This document shows, in pieces, positions 12,791 through 26,349 of a stretch of DNA of 64,000 nucleotides (position 1 is its first letter; each line of letters opens with the position of its first letter). This DNA is from Antedon mediterranea (taxonomy: Eukaryota; Echinodermata; Crinoidea; Comatulida; Antedonidae), in contig NC_092680.1 of the NCBI RefSeq assembly GCF_964355755.1, positions 565,001 to 629,000 on the forward strand, in the 5' to 3' direction. The notes beneath the pieces are model-generated. The model was not told the origin of the DNA. It worked only from the letters and a program-made list of their open reading frames with translations, and ran no database searches. A program made the translations under genes and the position numbers.

Positions 12791-13314
12791 AAAAATAGAA
12801 TCTGAACACATTACAGGTTTGTTGTTAGCTCAGCAATGTGTTATTACTTAATCTAAAATTAATTTCAAATTATACCAAAACAAAACAAAAATTTTTGTTA
12901 TAAAAAAGTTTGCTCAAGAAATTTATCTTTCTTTTAATGATCTTTTCTATTTAAATCTATAACTTAATTAACATTTATATATCATTTATTGTTGGATTTC
13001 TTGATCATATAAAACTTGAGTTTATCCAATATAAGAAAGAAAAGTTGATGAATAAAGTATAAAATCTGAAACCTCAAGAAGGTCCTGAAAACAACCTACA
13101 TATTCTATGAGAACCTTATAAAATATGAAAAACTAATAAAAATAAATCTCCTGAGATAGTATATATATTTCTAGAATTCTAGTAGAATTTTACAAAACAA
13201 AGATGACATGACTATCACCGAGTGTATATTTCAGTAAGACGACTCACAAGAAAACGTTAAAATGGCAACATTTTAAGTGCTAAAATCTCAAGGGGTGGAA
13301 CACTCTTCTCTTAC

Positions 13315-13373
13315 CTTGACTCCGACGGATGTGTGTCTAGTCCGTTTTCGTCGTATCCACTGTGTCTTTTAAT
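13315..13373 (-). CDS. eya: eyes absent (eya) exon, IKRHSGYDE segment
   Basis: Seen: a 59-nt minus-strand exon with a strong acceptor (TTTTGTTTCTGCAG) and donor GTAAGAG. It reads IKRHSGYDENGLDTHPSES and leaves AG, which with the first base of 2571-2689 makes the Arg of SRSMEIG. Known: human EYA4 has VKKTCTESD and then SRSMEMQDL at this distance, and EYA3 has VKKAKMQES, so a basic segment followed by acidic and Ser-rich residues is expected. The exon starts in phase 0, so it can follow the exon at 20567-20642 or a non-coding leader. There is no ATG in the exon itself. Confidence 0.83.
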
Positions 13374-14619
13374 CTGCAGAAACAAAACACAAATATTTCT
13401 TAATGCTTCAGAAAATTTAATTCCATATTATGTTGCTACAAAACGAATACCAGAAAATAAAACGCCTACGCTGAATCAAATACAACAGAACACTTTCGTT
13501 AATCCACACTTTGTTAGACTGTCTGGGAGTTTTTATCATAGATGAACCTTGTGTGGGAGAGAGGTGTCCCGCTGTGAGAGAAATCTAGTCTATTAGGGCA
13601 AGGAGCAGTGCTAAAACGAAGGCATGAAAACAGAGTGATGAGAGCCGAGTGAAAACAGTGCATGATTATTTACTCAACAAAAGGCGAGCGGTGCGTGGTA
13701 TGAATCATGCTAACAGTTTAACGGCGCGATCACCTGAACGTCGCAATCTTTGTCACTTTACTTGACAATCTGTAACTAGTGTGACAAGCTTGTTACAAAA
13801 TACACTAAGTATTTTACTTAGTATTGATATTAATTTTTCTTACAAAACACAGTTAAGACACAGTTCTATATCCTTTTCTAAGATAGATATGATCGGATAT
13901 TTACACTTCAAAACAGGTAACAAAAACATATTCAATAGTTATAATGTCTGTGCTCAAAATATGTTTTAAACAATTTTAATGGTAAGTGGTATTTTACATT
14001 AATTAACTCACGCTTCTGATGCATAGAGCACTAACTAACGTTTGAAATATCAAAGGAAAATATGCCAATTTATTTTGCAGAAAATATTTGTTTATATACA
14101 CATGAAAAACAGTAAAATTTACCATATTTGGTAAACTTTGGATGGCATGATTTAAATTTTGTTTGATTAAAAATACACCAAATTTATTGAAAAAATCCAT
14201 CATGAAATAGAAACGTTTATGAAAGAGAGAACAGCCACAACTTATTAATTTCAATAAATATTAATGGTGGAATTAGATTATTATATTAATAGTTATAATA
14301 GTAGGGAATCGACTACATTAAAAGGGCAACAGATTAACATCAGCACCACTTTTAACAGGCCAACTCTAACACTATAAAGTTAATAGAAACTGGATACTAA
14401 AATACAATTCACCCTTATTACAGACTGTCGTGACCTTATAACATGCCCATCACATTCATTCCTCTGTTCTACAGACAGCTGCAATTTAGCTGCGATCTAG
14501 CTGCGTCTTTATTTTACGAATAATATTCAAAGCTTCTTAATAAGACGAGATACCATCTAAATACTGCAATCATCGTGAGTTGATTTGAAAGTACAGGACT
14601 TAAACAATCCTAAAAACAT

Positions 14620-14965
14620 GTTACGAACCGGGCTAGCACCTGGATGGTAGGTAGGGTCAGAAGTGCTTTGACACTGTCAATGGCCTCCGGAGTTTACCAG
14701 CTCACCAGGCCTCAGTAGGTGGCTGATCGTGTCCTGCCAGATACCATCTCACCTCATCAAGAGCTACTGCACTGTAGCCAATGCTTGCTGGCCACTGCTT
14801 CACCTAGGCTTACGCAGCTGCTTAGCAATAGTAAAGTTTAACAAGGGAGGGGGTCATCAATAGATATTAGAGGTGGTGGAATTTGGAAGGTGAATCGCAA
14901 GATCTCAAGGTGACGGGAACACCGGGACGTACCTGACACATTTTCCTGCAGAGACAAGTCCTAGA
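14620..14965. repeat. GC-rich island, possible old SINE or regulatory block
   Basis: The 345-bp block is much richer in G and C than its surroundings. Its left edge on the minus strand reads CCCGGTTCGTAAC, which resembles a tRNA-type B box (GGTTCRANNCC), but no matching A box was found. It has no long open frame and no clear exon borders. It could be a degenerate SINE, a conserved non-coding element or an unrecognised UTR exon. Confidence 0.3.
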
Positions 14966-17900
14966 TATCCGTGCGGATGACCTTTGGTGTTTAGTAGGTC
15001 TTTGGTATTCATAATTAGCCTACCGACTGTTTTTACTTTTGTTGGATTTATTATCTTTTCTACTTAATTTAATTTTACAAAATTCTATCATCAGGTTTTA
15101 TTTATTTTTTGTTTTATTAATTTGTCATATGAATTAGTACCATTTAGACAGGCCTAATAATGCAATACGGCGAGAACACACTAAAACAATTAAAGCATTG
15201 ATGTTCTATAAATACAAACTTTTGTTTCATCAACATGTAAATACATACTATGTTATGATGTGTGTCCGTATACTTGTGTGTTTAGTAGCGTTTAAAACTA
15301 GAATTTCCCAATTTTTTTTTTTTAATATTGGACAATAAAAGTTTTTTTTTATTTGAATTTGAATTGTTTGAATTTACATTAGATTTTTACATGCTTACTG
15401 CTATTATGAATTCACACACACACACATTTTCTGATCATCTTCATAGTAAATTCAGTAGTAGTAGTTCAGGTAAATTTTATTTGAAAATCATTATAATTAA
15501 TCTTCATTTTCAAAACCATCAGTGAAAAAATATTACCGACTGTACAGTAATTATGACGAGGTCATACAGAAAGCTCATTTTAATTCTTTCAAAGAATTCA
15601 AGTATTTTCCTCGAGATAATTATCAATATTCATAACACAAAAATAAGAAGTAGCGTGTAATAAAAGTCGCGTACACAATTAACAAATATTATTATGAAGG
15701 CAACCTACAAATATGAATCTTTAATAACTTGTGACCCAGAAAGAATGATTATAACAAGGTTTGTAGGCCAATAATGTTAGGCTGATAAGGAAAGGCATTT
15801 GGATCAATACCAAACACTGGCAAAACAATAATCCTACAAATATTGAACCAGTTAAAGTGACACAAAAGTGCATCTGAATGAAGCTACGAGAATGATGCCA
15901 AGCTACGAGAATGAAGCCAAAAGCTACGAGAATGGCGCAACGTTCTAAGCTACAAAGCTTCTGTTATCTTAATACCAATGAAAATAACTAGCAAATCCTC
16001 AAATCATTTTTTATTTAAATATTGCACAAATAAAATGTTAATTTTATATTTGTAACCAATGCAAATTTCGTATTAGTACTTAATCAAATGTACATGGAAT
16101 ACGGTAATGCAATCCAATCATGAATTGTTGGATGTAAAAAATGGTGGGTGAATATAATAAATAGATGACTGAATTATATGATGCAATGGTAAGGGAATCA
16201 GACAAGTGTACATAGAAAGCACATGTCCATAATCTTCATACAATTTAAAAAAAGAGATGATTTACTCTGGCTGCTGTGGGTCTATAGTAGGGCGTAATCC
16301 AAATGTCCTCAATTATTATACATTTTCATTGATATAGATAATAATATATAATATATAATAATAATAAATAAATGATGAAAGCAAGAAGAATGGATAGGTA
16401 GTTAGATGAAAAATAGATAGTTACTGAACAGACAGGTTACGAAGATTATGGAAAGCATGTATTGTGAATGAATGGTTCTATGAATGGAATCTCTATAGAA
16501 CAACATCATGAAATGGGTTCATATATTATATATATTATACACAGGTTGATTTTCAGTTGAAGTTGGATATATTAGATTAGGTTATGCTATAGTCAAATAA
16601 TTTCTTTTAATTTCTGAACAACACTATTGTCTTGTATCCTATACAAATTGTGTAATTGTCAACAAATTACTTCTTATTATACGTATTTTAAAATGTAATC
16701 AATTAATTATGACAAGCAGAAAACTATATGAATACACGTCAATTGAAATGATTGGCAGGTATGACAAGCTTGCGCTAATTCACTCCTTTATTTCAACTTG
16801 TTGGGTACGCGTCAACATTCTCGAAAATTGAGAAAATATTAATTGGAGATGTGTTTCGAAAACAATGAGAACTAAGCCATTGACATGAGTCTTGAAAAGC
16901 ATGCATAAGTGACGTGAATAGGAGAGGTGTTCGGTTTCCATTCTCTTTATCTGGCGTTCAGTATACCTTGAAACATTGTTCAATAAAGCTAATAATTTGC
17001 AGCAGGGCCTCACAAGCTCATCTGCTGTTTTAAACAGCTATTCTGTGTTAACGCCAATGTTTTTTCCCACCCCGCCTTACGAGCCACAAACAATAGACTA
17101 ACTAAATTAATTTTTTAAATGAGTGTTTCTACGACAACTGAACATCGACTAACAGGGGCGAACTTGGTAAATAGAAAATTTATTGCTCAATAATTTAATT
17201 ACAGGTGAATCAAAAAGCAATAAATAATGGATGAAACATCAATATTTTGACAATATGAAAAATGTTAAATAACTAGGTCTTTTCAAATTCGTTATTTAAA
17301 CTCTGCATTTAAAATCTGATCATAAAAATTATGCTTTAATTGCAAAATTTATTATATATTTAATGGTAGACTACAATGTCTACATATCAAACAGAAAATT
17401 CCAGGTTCAAATCTTGGTGGGGACAGCTTCTTTTTGAACACACAACCCCTGTATAGTACACTATTAAATGTTAAGCAAACACGTACCTCTATTGTTAAAC
17501 ACCAAAGCCATATACAATATCCTCAACACCCGAACCTTATACACTATTAGATGATTAAAACCAAACCCTTATACACTATAAACACTGCATATGCTCTATC
17601 AATGCACAATTAAATGGTTAAAACCCAACCCTTATAGAACATTAAACAAGATTATCTAGTTTATACCAATATTAATTGCTGTTTTTCAGAATATATCACC
17701 AAACCCAAATTTGTCAGATTTCCTCCAAAGAGCAACAAACAAGGTTATCTAACATGTTAATTTGTCAATGAATTTGTAATTAACCAGGCAATAACCCCTC
17801 CTATAGGAAACACTTAATGAACTAAATTTTTTCCCTACGGAATAAAAACACAATATGGATTTCCTATTGCCAGGATGCTCCGGTCGTTTAAAATACGAAA

Positions 17901-18066
17901 ACACTTTGTGGGTATAGTCAAATACCAAGAATAAGATTCAGAATTTCCAAATACAAATTAATACATTGAATATTTACTATATTAATTGACTAAATTATAA
18001 AATTTAATATTAAAAATCAGTTTTTATTGTTATTATTTTATTTTTTATTCTTTATTTCTCTTTGTA

Positions 18067-18166
18067 GAGAGTTGCTGGTCAGGTTATTTGTGGCCTGAGA
18101 GTTGCTGGTCAGGTCATTTGTTGCTGGTCAGGTCATTTGTTGCTAGTCAGGTCATTTGTGGCCTGA
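18067..18166 (+). repeat. 19-bp tandem repeat (TTGCTGGTCAGGTCATTTG)
   Basis: Four imperfect copies occur; the first and last are followed by TGGCCTGA. The short open frame across it is a by-product of the repeat. Confidence 0.8.
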
Positions 18167-20259
18167 ATCCAGTTTCAAATTGTTCTGTTTTTTGGATGAA
18201 AACTTGTTATAAGCGCATAGAGGCTTTACGCATTATATGCTTAATGAATACAAAATTATTATTTCAGCAGCATATAGGAAATATAAAAAGACCAAATAGA
18301 TATCAATTATCATAATTTTATATTTCGTGGGTACGGTAAAAACAAATTGATTTCCGCCATAATGATATCAAAAACTTGCAGAATAAAAGATATAATAAGT
18401 TAAAAAATTAATTTATCTATGATTGTTTTTGATTGTCTGTTTAAATGTCTTGAGTATTAAGAGGAATGCCTATTTCTGCCACAATGATATACAGACAGTA
18501 TTTATCAAACATACAAATATAGCCTTAATGTGAAGCAGATAACTTTAAGGATTGCTATAATGTGAAGGCAACAGCAGTAGAGAACAACAAATTGATCTGA
18601 TGCTAGCGTACTCCACGCAGCAGGACTAATTGACCCATCCATTATCAATTCACTTAAGTGCTTTTATATTTTCTACCACACTTTACATTAAGTGCTTGAA
18701 ATAAAGTGAAGAAGAACAAGTGTTCCCTAAATGATCATCATAAAGAAATGCTAAGTACAAAAAAAATTGAAATTCTCAAGGAATTAAACTAGAATTTGAC
18801 AGGGATGTTGACTCGTAAATGGGTAGAGGAAGGGCCTTAAGTTTAAAGAGCTCAGCTATAAGTCTTCGAAAAATATGTTATTTAAGGCTTCATTTGTATT
18901 AAAATAAAACGTAAGACATTTTCTCAATAGCTTTCACTAGCCCGACCTAATAGTTGGTAGCCCAGGATTGAGATAAGTGCTGGTACAACTACATGGCATA
19001 CAAAGGACAGAGACTGGCTACTGTACTCAGAAATTGTACATACATATATTATTACATTGAAAATCATTTAAATTGAATTTTGAAATCGTCACACTATTAG
19101 ATATCTTTAAAAATTGTCACACTCTCATATTTACACAAAATCAATATTTTTTTTTATTGTATAAAAATTTAACTTTAAATAAACCAATTATCAAGAACTC
19201 ACTTGCTATGTTTCGGATATTTTCGGTAGCCTTGGTCCCTATATGACTCTGTTATGACCTTCTGTCATTTTTTATTGTTATTTTTTTCCCCATCAAAGTT
19301 AAAAGTTAGATATGTGATGTTTTGACCCCGTAAGGTCAAGTACAATAGAGAATTCGACCGTGCACCATATATTATCAATCTGTGAAGATTTCATTATTAT
19401 ACACGCTCAAATAACTTCAATTCTATTATTAATATAAAGTACGCAGCCAGGTTATGTATAGCATGTACAGGCATCACTCACGGTAATGATCCGATAAAAA
19501 AGATGAAAAGATTGCGCAGGTTTTCCACGAAGTCTATAATATATGTAAATATATTATCCTCTTTATTCTTTATAACAAAACTTTTTATTCTTATCACTAT
19601 ACTTGTGGGAAACTTTAAGATTATTCAGTAGAAATCAACCAAAAACATAATATAATGGAAACATACAATATAATTAATAAGTAAAGTACATAAAATATTC
19701 TATGAATACTGACAGTTTGATCTTTGTTTGTTTATGATATTGCAGTCATTAGAATTATACCAGCTACAATCATGTCTAAATAAAAACAAATATTTGAATG
19801 TTTATAAGTTGATTGGGAAGAATATTTTTAAATATTAAAATGAATTGAAAGAATGACTAAAATTGTAATAATATACTATATATACTAAAATTGTATTTAA
19901 GTTTGAGTTGAATAGAACAGTTCAACAAAAGAAGATATTCACTTCATTCAAGAAAAAAAAGTTATTCATTTGTTTTTTAAAAAACTCAGGAATCACTAGT
20001 TCATTTCAGCCTTGAAGCAGAGCAATATGTCGCACATTTAAAGTTGTTACATCACGTATTATTCATCAGCCTATAACATTAGAAAAAAATCTCACAATTT
20101 TTTACTAAAAGCTGACCATGTAATAGAAGCATTGATTAGAACTTTACAGTTCAATGTAACCAAATGAATAATGCCAAATCAACTATACAGTCGAGGTCTG
20201 TTAATAGAGAGTCCAAATATATATATATCCTATAATACTTTGATTTAGCTTTTTGCTTT

Positions 20260-20381
20260 TTATTTGTATCTTGAGATACAGCCACTGATACCCACATCAT
20301 TGTCATTTTTCCAGTGCTTATTTTATTTGTATCTCCATTGAGATACAGCCACTGATACCCACATCATTGTCATTTTTTCAG
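20260..20381 (+). repeat. about 69-bp direct duplication
   Basis: Two nearly identical adjacent copies contain GAGATACAGCCACTGATACC followed by CACATCATTGTCATTTTT. They differ by a few bases near TATTTGTATC, which suggests a recent local duplication. Confidence 0.85.
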
Positions 20382-20566
20382 TAATTTGGATTTATAATAT
20401 AATACTAATATATCTAGCTAATATTTAAACCTATTTCCAATCACTATGATTCAAATGGTCTATGATATTTCAATCAAAAATTTATAAAATATATCAGCTT
20501 TAATAAAGTGCAAATAGAGTTAATAAAATACTTGTTACCAACAATTAAGTAGTTTCTAATCATTAC

Positions 20567-20642
20567 CTTTAGTAACATCGGCATAGATTCACCACCAACA
20601 TCGCATGCATTAATTCCATTAAGGTCGGTCACTTTGCTGTAA
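20567..20642 (-). CDS. eya: candidate upstream eya exon
   Basis: Seen: a minus-strand open stretch with possible acceptor GTAGCCAG and donor GTAATG. It reads YSKVTDLNGINACDVGG and then ESMPMLLK, ending in phase 0. Joined to 13315-13373 it gives MPMLLKIKRHSGYDE without a stop. Known: EYA4 has a short first coding exon before VKKTC. Here the ATG of MPMLLK could be the start codon, with the rest as leader. The acceptor is only moderate and no residue match to EYA is compelling, so this is an inference from phase and position. Confidence 0.42.
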
Positions 20643-21472
20643 CTGGCTACTACTTGACCATTTACTTAATATGAAGACACATGGAGTGACCATTGATTAT
20701 ATCGCCAGTGGAAATGGCCGGTATGTTTTAAGCTAATAAACAGGAGGAATAATCAGAAAGTACTGGCTACTGGCTAATAGAGATAACCATAATTGATTGA
20801 ATGCAAGATGGATGAAAATAGATTACAAAATAATTATATTTGAAGTTGGTTGGTAACTATAATTTAATTAATATGACATTATTTGGACCGTACCTTAAAC
20901 AAGGTATATAGTTATAGATTTTGCTATACAAATATAATTTATATAAAATAAATAATGGATAAATAAGTAAATAAAATATGCAACAATTTTTTAGAAAAAC
21001 ATATTCCTTAGTCAGTTATTTTTGTAATAAAGTGAATTAATAATTTACAAATTAATATAAATTATTATTTTATTCAATGGAATAATTTTTTTTAAAGAAC
21101 ATATTAAAAACAATTATCATTGTGTTAAAGAGGAAATAAGAAATGTTAATATAACAGAAAACAATTATTAAATTTATATTTAACAAATAAGAAATGAAAA
21201 ATGTGTGTATATAAATTCATATAAACAATGATACAATATGCTATTGCACAAGGGGGAATGTATAAACAAATACAAACAAACCCCCCTTATGTTTATATTA
21301 ATGTAATGAATTTATATTTGAAGACATGACACATAAGAGAAAGTCACAGATCAATTATTAAGATATACATTCAAACAATCCCTTGGTTAATACTTGGATT
21401 AAGAGATCAGAAAATGATTAGCGCCATTTAAAAATTGTTAAAAGCAGCTGCCAGCTCGCAAGCGTGAAATCA

Positions 21473-21727
21473 ATGGATCAAAATCATATTAACGAGAAGT
21501 TTCCGCGTTTTGTAGACTATGTTTGGAATGGAACGACAGGTTGTGCCAGTGATGCGACAATTCTCCAGGTAGTTGAGATACGACAAGGGATACGGAATCC
21601 TCATAAATTTCAATATGGATCCACGAAGATGGGCAGTCATGTGGAAAGAGATTGCAACTGTTCTCAGATATTGGTAAACGAAAATACATTTACGCCACAG
21701 CAGCAGTATTTAGTTAGTATCAATTAA
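21473..21727 (+). CDS. open frame of unknown status
   Basis: A plus-strand frame begins at an ATG (MDQNHINEKFPRFVDYVWNG) and stays open for about 84 codons. Base use is less AT-rich than around it, and two donor-like sites (CTCCAGGTAGTT and ATTGGTAAAC) lie inside. No family is recognised. The minus strand is also open here, which is common in less AT-rich blocks, so it may be a regulatory island rather than a gene. Confidence 0.22.
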   Translation: MDQNHINEKFPRFVDYVWNGTTGCASDATILQVVEIRQGIRNPHKFQYGSTKMGSHVERDCNCSQILVNENTFTPQQQYLVSIN

Positions 21728-22682
21728 TAGCACATTTGTAATATAACAATTAACATCCAATATTATTCTATTAGTCACAAGGCTATCAATATTTAATCAA
21801 ATATTTATCAATTTTTCATATTATTAAATATTAATATAGCATGAATATGTTGGCCTGAACATTTTATTTATATCTTAATTGTTTAATATATTTATTTCAA
21901 AGCAAATTTGGGGGTGTAAGCACCAAGCACCACAACCCTAAATCTACCACAATCCCTAAATCTGCCCCTGTGTAACATATATAAACAAGTTATGAATGAA
22001 AAGAATATAACACATTTTAAAAAGATCTTTTATAGAATAAAAAGTCTTGTTATAATTCAAATTTTCTTTTTGTTTATTCATAATCATACACTGTTTATAA
22101 ATTAAATATTATATTATGTGAAATTACAACATCTGTATATAACTTGATATTCTATTCTAATACCTCCTTTGTTATTCTACTAAAAAACCAAATTTTATTG
22201 TTCAAAAACGAACTATAAACAATCATTTATTATTTGTTTAAAAATCAAATCATTCAGCTGGTTGTTATAATTATAATATTACATAAACATGTAGCAAAAT
22301 AAAACAAATAATTAATTGTTTCTGTAACAACTTGACAATGTAAAGACACTGGCTTAATTACAGACTTATTTATGGTTGGTTTTAATCAAAGCTTTGTTCG
22401 GCGTAAAATTAGTAGAAAACCCAGAAGGCGTTTATGTAAAGGGGTGAGGTAATTAGGGTCATAGACTGTGTGAAAATTGACAAAACGACGCAAGTCTTTG
22501 GAAACCTAATCAATCGGAATAACAGGAATTTACAAGCAACGACCTTTAATGAGAGAGAGAGTACTTACAAAAATTGATTCTACAAACAATAATTATTGTA
22601 TTTATGTGTTAAATATTTAAATGAAAAAAAAAACCCAAGAGAATTCTAGAACTATGCTTTTGAAAACAGTGGGTGAATCTTG

Positions 22683-22753
22683 CAGATACCTAATACAGAT
22701 ACCTAATACAGATACCTAATACAGATACCTAATACAGATACCTAATACAGATA
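22683..22753 (+). repeat. 13-bp tandem repeat CAGATACCTAATA, 5 copies
   Basis: Five perfect copies plus a CAGATA remnant. Perfect identity indicates recent expansion. Confidence 0.93.
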
Positions 22754-25305
22754 AAACAGAGATACAGTCATTTGTTCATAAAACAAAGAACAAATATTTG
22801 AATTTCTACTTAATTATTAAAAATTAAAAATATTCCTTCTAGTAATAATAATAGTTCTACTGTATGTAATAACAATAATCAGATACAGTACGTAATATTT
22901 AAAATATTCATTTTTATTGAAGATAGCCTACAAATAAAACAATATAAAATAACAGACAATTATTATTATTTATTTTAAAATTTAGACTTAGCTTTTTTTC
23001 TTTTTAATTGAGACGCATGTGGCTAACTTGAATATTATACATTTTGGAAAAACGCCGAACGTTTTACAATCAAGGACTTCCGAAAGTTGGAAAAGCTCTA
23101 AAAAAAAATTTGTAAAAGCAGCAGCTGATATAAACTACTTAAACAAATTAGACAAATGTACTATTACATTGTTTTCCAATCATTTCAGTTAAATGTTATA
23201 ATAAAGGTCTTAATATAAATTAACAGTTTAATTATGATAATAGATCACATTATTATAATAATTATTAAAGCACAGCAATGAATATTAATTAATTGGTTTA
23301 CATTAAACAGTTCTCCATACTTTGTAAATGAAGCTATAATGCGATTGAGTTGAAACAGGTTTAACATCAAGCTGCTATATAAATTAGTTCATAAGTACTG
23401 TCATCAAACACAATTTTATTTTAATATTCAATGTTAAATTTATAAATTACATCCACAGCTGGAAAATTATTTTATGCTTTTATGCATCATAATTATAAAT
23501 AAACAACATTTTTCCAGGAAAACACCTTTTTTTAAAGAGTTAACAATGTGTTATTTCTATTTATCTCCTGGTTTTTTAGTACTGTATCTTGTCTTATTAT
23601 TATTATTATTCCGGACTTAAATTTGTAAGCCAGAGTCATTTTTTAAAGTATGTTCTTAAATATCAAAAAAAGTACATGACTCATGCCTCGTACTCGTATA
23701 AAACAACTATTATTTATTCTTTCTTTTGACTGGATTGCATTTTCAGTAACATAGTACTGCTTTTCAAAATGGTCCAGTTACAAGGTTTAAAAGTAAAGAA
23801 CAATTTTAAGAGAAAAATAAAAGCATACATAGGATTAATTTAAAAGATATATACAGAACAGTTAAAAACAAATTTTCTTTTGTATAAAAGACTATAGATA
23901 ACGAGCATCTTTCGCCATTATAACAATTACCAGCATTCTCATCTCTCTCACAACCAAGGTTGTAACACACAGCACTTTAAGATAAAACATTTTTAAAACT
24001 AGTAAAGATACGCACAGTCATAACATAATGCCTAAGTGAAGCCCCTATGTCCCGGAGGTTTCACAAAGAATGTTTATAAAAATTAATGCCTAGGCAATAA
24101 TCTAGGCCGGGTGAGAAGGCTACCATGAAGATGAGTTATACTGCAATAGGACACAAAACTCACCTTTGGCTACAATTTAAAATGGACAATTTTTAAACAT
24201 CATTTTCAATTTACATACGTAATATTGTCAATTACGTTTGACATGAGAACACAACATAATTTTTAACTGATTGCTTTTTATTAAAAGGTTAAATGCATAA
24301 TTCATGAATCATAACCATTTATTACACAGAGGTTTTTGAACTGTTTCTAAATTACTTTAAAAATTGAAAATGAACGGGAAGACAACGTTGGGATGTAATC
24401 TTGCAATGGAATATATTATTAAATATGTATAAGATAAATCTGTAGGGATTTAATAAATCTAAAAACTAAATTAAAAGGTTTAAATTCAATCAGATAAATC
24501 AAGTAGAAAGTTGGTCTGGATTAGACAGTACAGAAAGCAAGCTAAAATGATAAATGATATACTAATAAAATGAAGTTTTAGTTATTCTAAATAAGAATTT
24601 TGAAAGTTATTTTTATGGAATAAATTGTATTGACAATTCATATTGATTGCTTGATATAATACTTTTATCATAATCAGTTTTAATATTAAATTTACATTTT
24701 TTATTAAAACAATTAGAATATATTTTTAATAAAATATAATGTAGATATAATTTGATTATTTTAAAGCGTAAACCCATTCACCATGTTTAATTGGAAAGTG
24801 ATCTGATTTGAGTAAAATGCTATATTCCTCACATATTTCTAATGCGTAAAATTAATATATTATATTTCTTATGCATTGACTTAGTTCTTCTCTAGCAAAC
24901 ATATTTATCATAATTTTGATTATTTATGAATTAGATTAAACAATTTGCTAAGATTCCCACTCCTTCTAAATGATTATGGTAAAATGAATCGGGAGAAAAA
25001 AATGTTATTTTTGCATCGGCTGGTGACAGTTGGTCTAGGTTTTATTGAATTAGTATTACCTGGCTTTCGTAGTGATTACATTACCGACAGTAGCGCAGCC
25101 TAGCCACAGCAAACTTTAATCCATTATTACCATATACTATATAGGAACTAACATATTAATCATTGAAATCATACGTATAACATAAAATTGTATATTCTTA
25201 TATTTTATACTTTGATACTTTTGATGAACAACATTTTTAGAGATTATTAAAGTGAAAATTTATGAGAAAATAAACATTAATTGGTGGAAAATTAATATTA
25301 TTAAA

Positions 25306-25365
25306 AATCAAATGTCCTTACGCTATTGATATTATCAAATGTCCTTACGCTATTGATGTTATCAA
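25306..25365 (+). repeat. 30-bp direct duplication
   Basis: Two adjacent copies of a unit containing AAATGTCCTTACGCTATTGA differ by one base. Confidence 0.85.
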
Positions 25366-26349
25366 TGTTTTTAAGATAAACGTGTAGATAAATAAATTAA
25401 TGGTAAACGATTAAGAAAGAAAAAAACGTTTCCATAAATGTCTCGAGAGTTGATTCAACGCTAGCAGCATTGGCAGTGTAAAACTGTGAGACGACACTTT
25501 TGATTTGCAAATTCCATTTATCAATTCAGTGTTTTGATGAACTGATTGACTAAAGCAAAATCATATTTTACCCTCAGGTCTTGTTTGATAATTATTCATG
25601 CACATATAACTAACTGAATTTTTCCCTCATCTTGGAGCTTAATGGAGACGTACTTAATGAATATGTGCAATAGAAAGACAATTTTAAAGATTTTTTACCC
25701 ATTATGCAAGGATTTAAATAATCATACATGTTTATGCATCCACACGGATTGAGAAAATGGATGGAGAATTATCGTAAAAAATTATTTTTAATATTTCTTT
25801 TAAATAAAAGAAAAATATAAAAAGGTTTGATTAAAAATTCAAATAACACAGGCATCTATAAAAATATTGAAAAAAAAAATGTTTCTACAAATGTGAGACA
25901 TTATCAATTGATAAATGAAAATATAATTGAAAAAAAAATGTACTAAAATACTCGGGCTTAGTTGATACACACCCAGCATACGACAGAAATGAATGGCACA
26001 AAATAGAGAGAACATGGAAATACTACTGTTATAGTAAGTAATGTACAATTTTTACTTCATAACAAATACAGTGTTCACAGAGAGAGATAGACTACACGCA
26101 TGTTTTATAAATATGTTTATATAATTGTGTTAACACTAAAGAGTTCAAATAATAAAATAGTCATAAAACTGTCTAACAAAATTACTATAAAAAGCATAAC
26201 AAAAGGAACAAACAAAATCATAAAATATTATGGCAAGAATTAAATAGAAATATTAATTCATAGCCTTTTCTCAGTATTCAAACCAAACAATGTTAGGGAT
26301 GGGTAATACAGTTTCTACCAATAACATTATGCTATAAGGACAAAACCAT

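Larger units (their letters stand above)
2690..13314 (-). other. large eya intron (10.6 kb)
   Basis: This intron separates the KRHSGYDE exon from the SMEIGQL exon. It holds a retroposon-like hairpin tail (4326-4440), a G14 run (5249-5262), several short tandem arrays, a MITE (10492-10636), a probable retroposon tail (12655-12790) and less AT-rich islands at about 7020-7170 and 10780-11130. A copy of the GGTTTATCC-type dispersed repeat is at 3251-3300. No convincing coding exon was found. Confidence 0.6.
13374..20566 (-). other. eya intron (7.2 kb), assuming the exon at 20567-20642
   Basis: The stretch includes a moderately GC-rich block directly upstream of the eya exon (about 13560-13760), another at 14620-14965, a short tandem array at 18067-18166, and a duplicated block at 20260-20381. 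Around 16780-17013 the minus strand has a 77-residue open frame without convincing splice sites or family match. The remainder is AT-rich with nothing recognised. Confidence 0.4.

Noticed and set aside
14620-14660. tRNA gene suggested by GGTTCGTAAC on the minus strand
   Set aside because: No cloverleaf, A box or acceptor stem could be formed around it.
16780-17013. Minus-strand frame of 77 codons (RYTERQIKRMETEHLSY)
   Set aside because: Composition is slightly coding-like, but the only donor-like site (TTTCAAGGTATAC) would cut it near its start and no partner exon was found.
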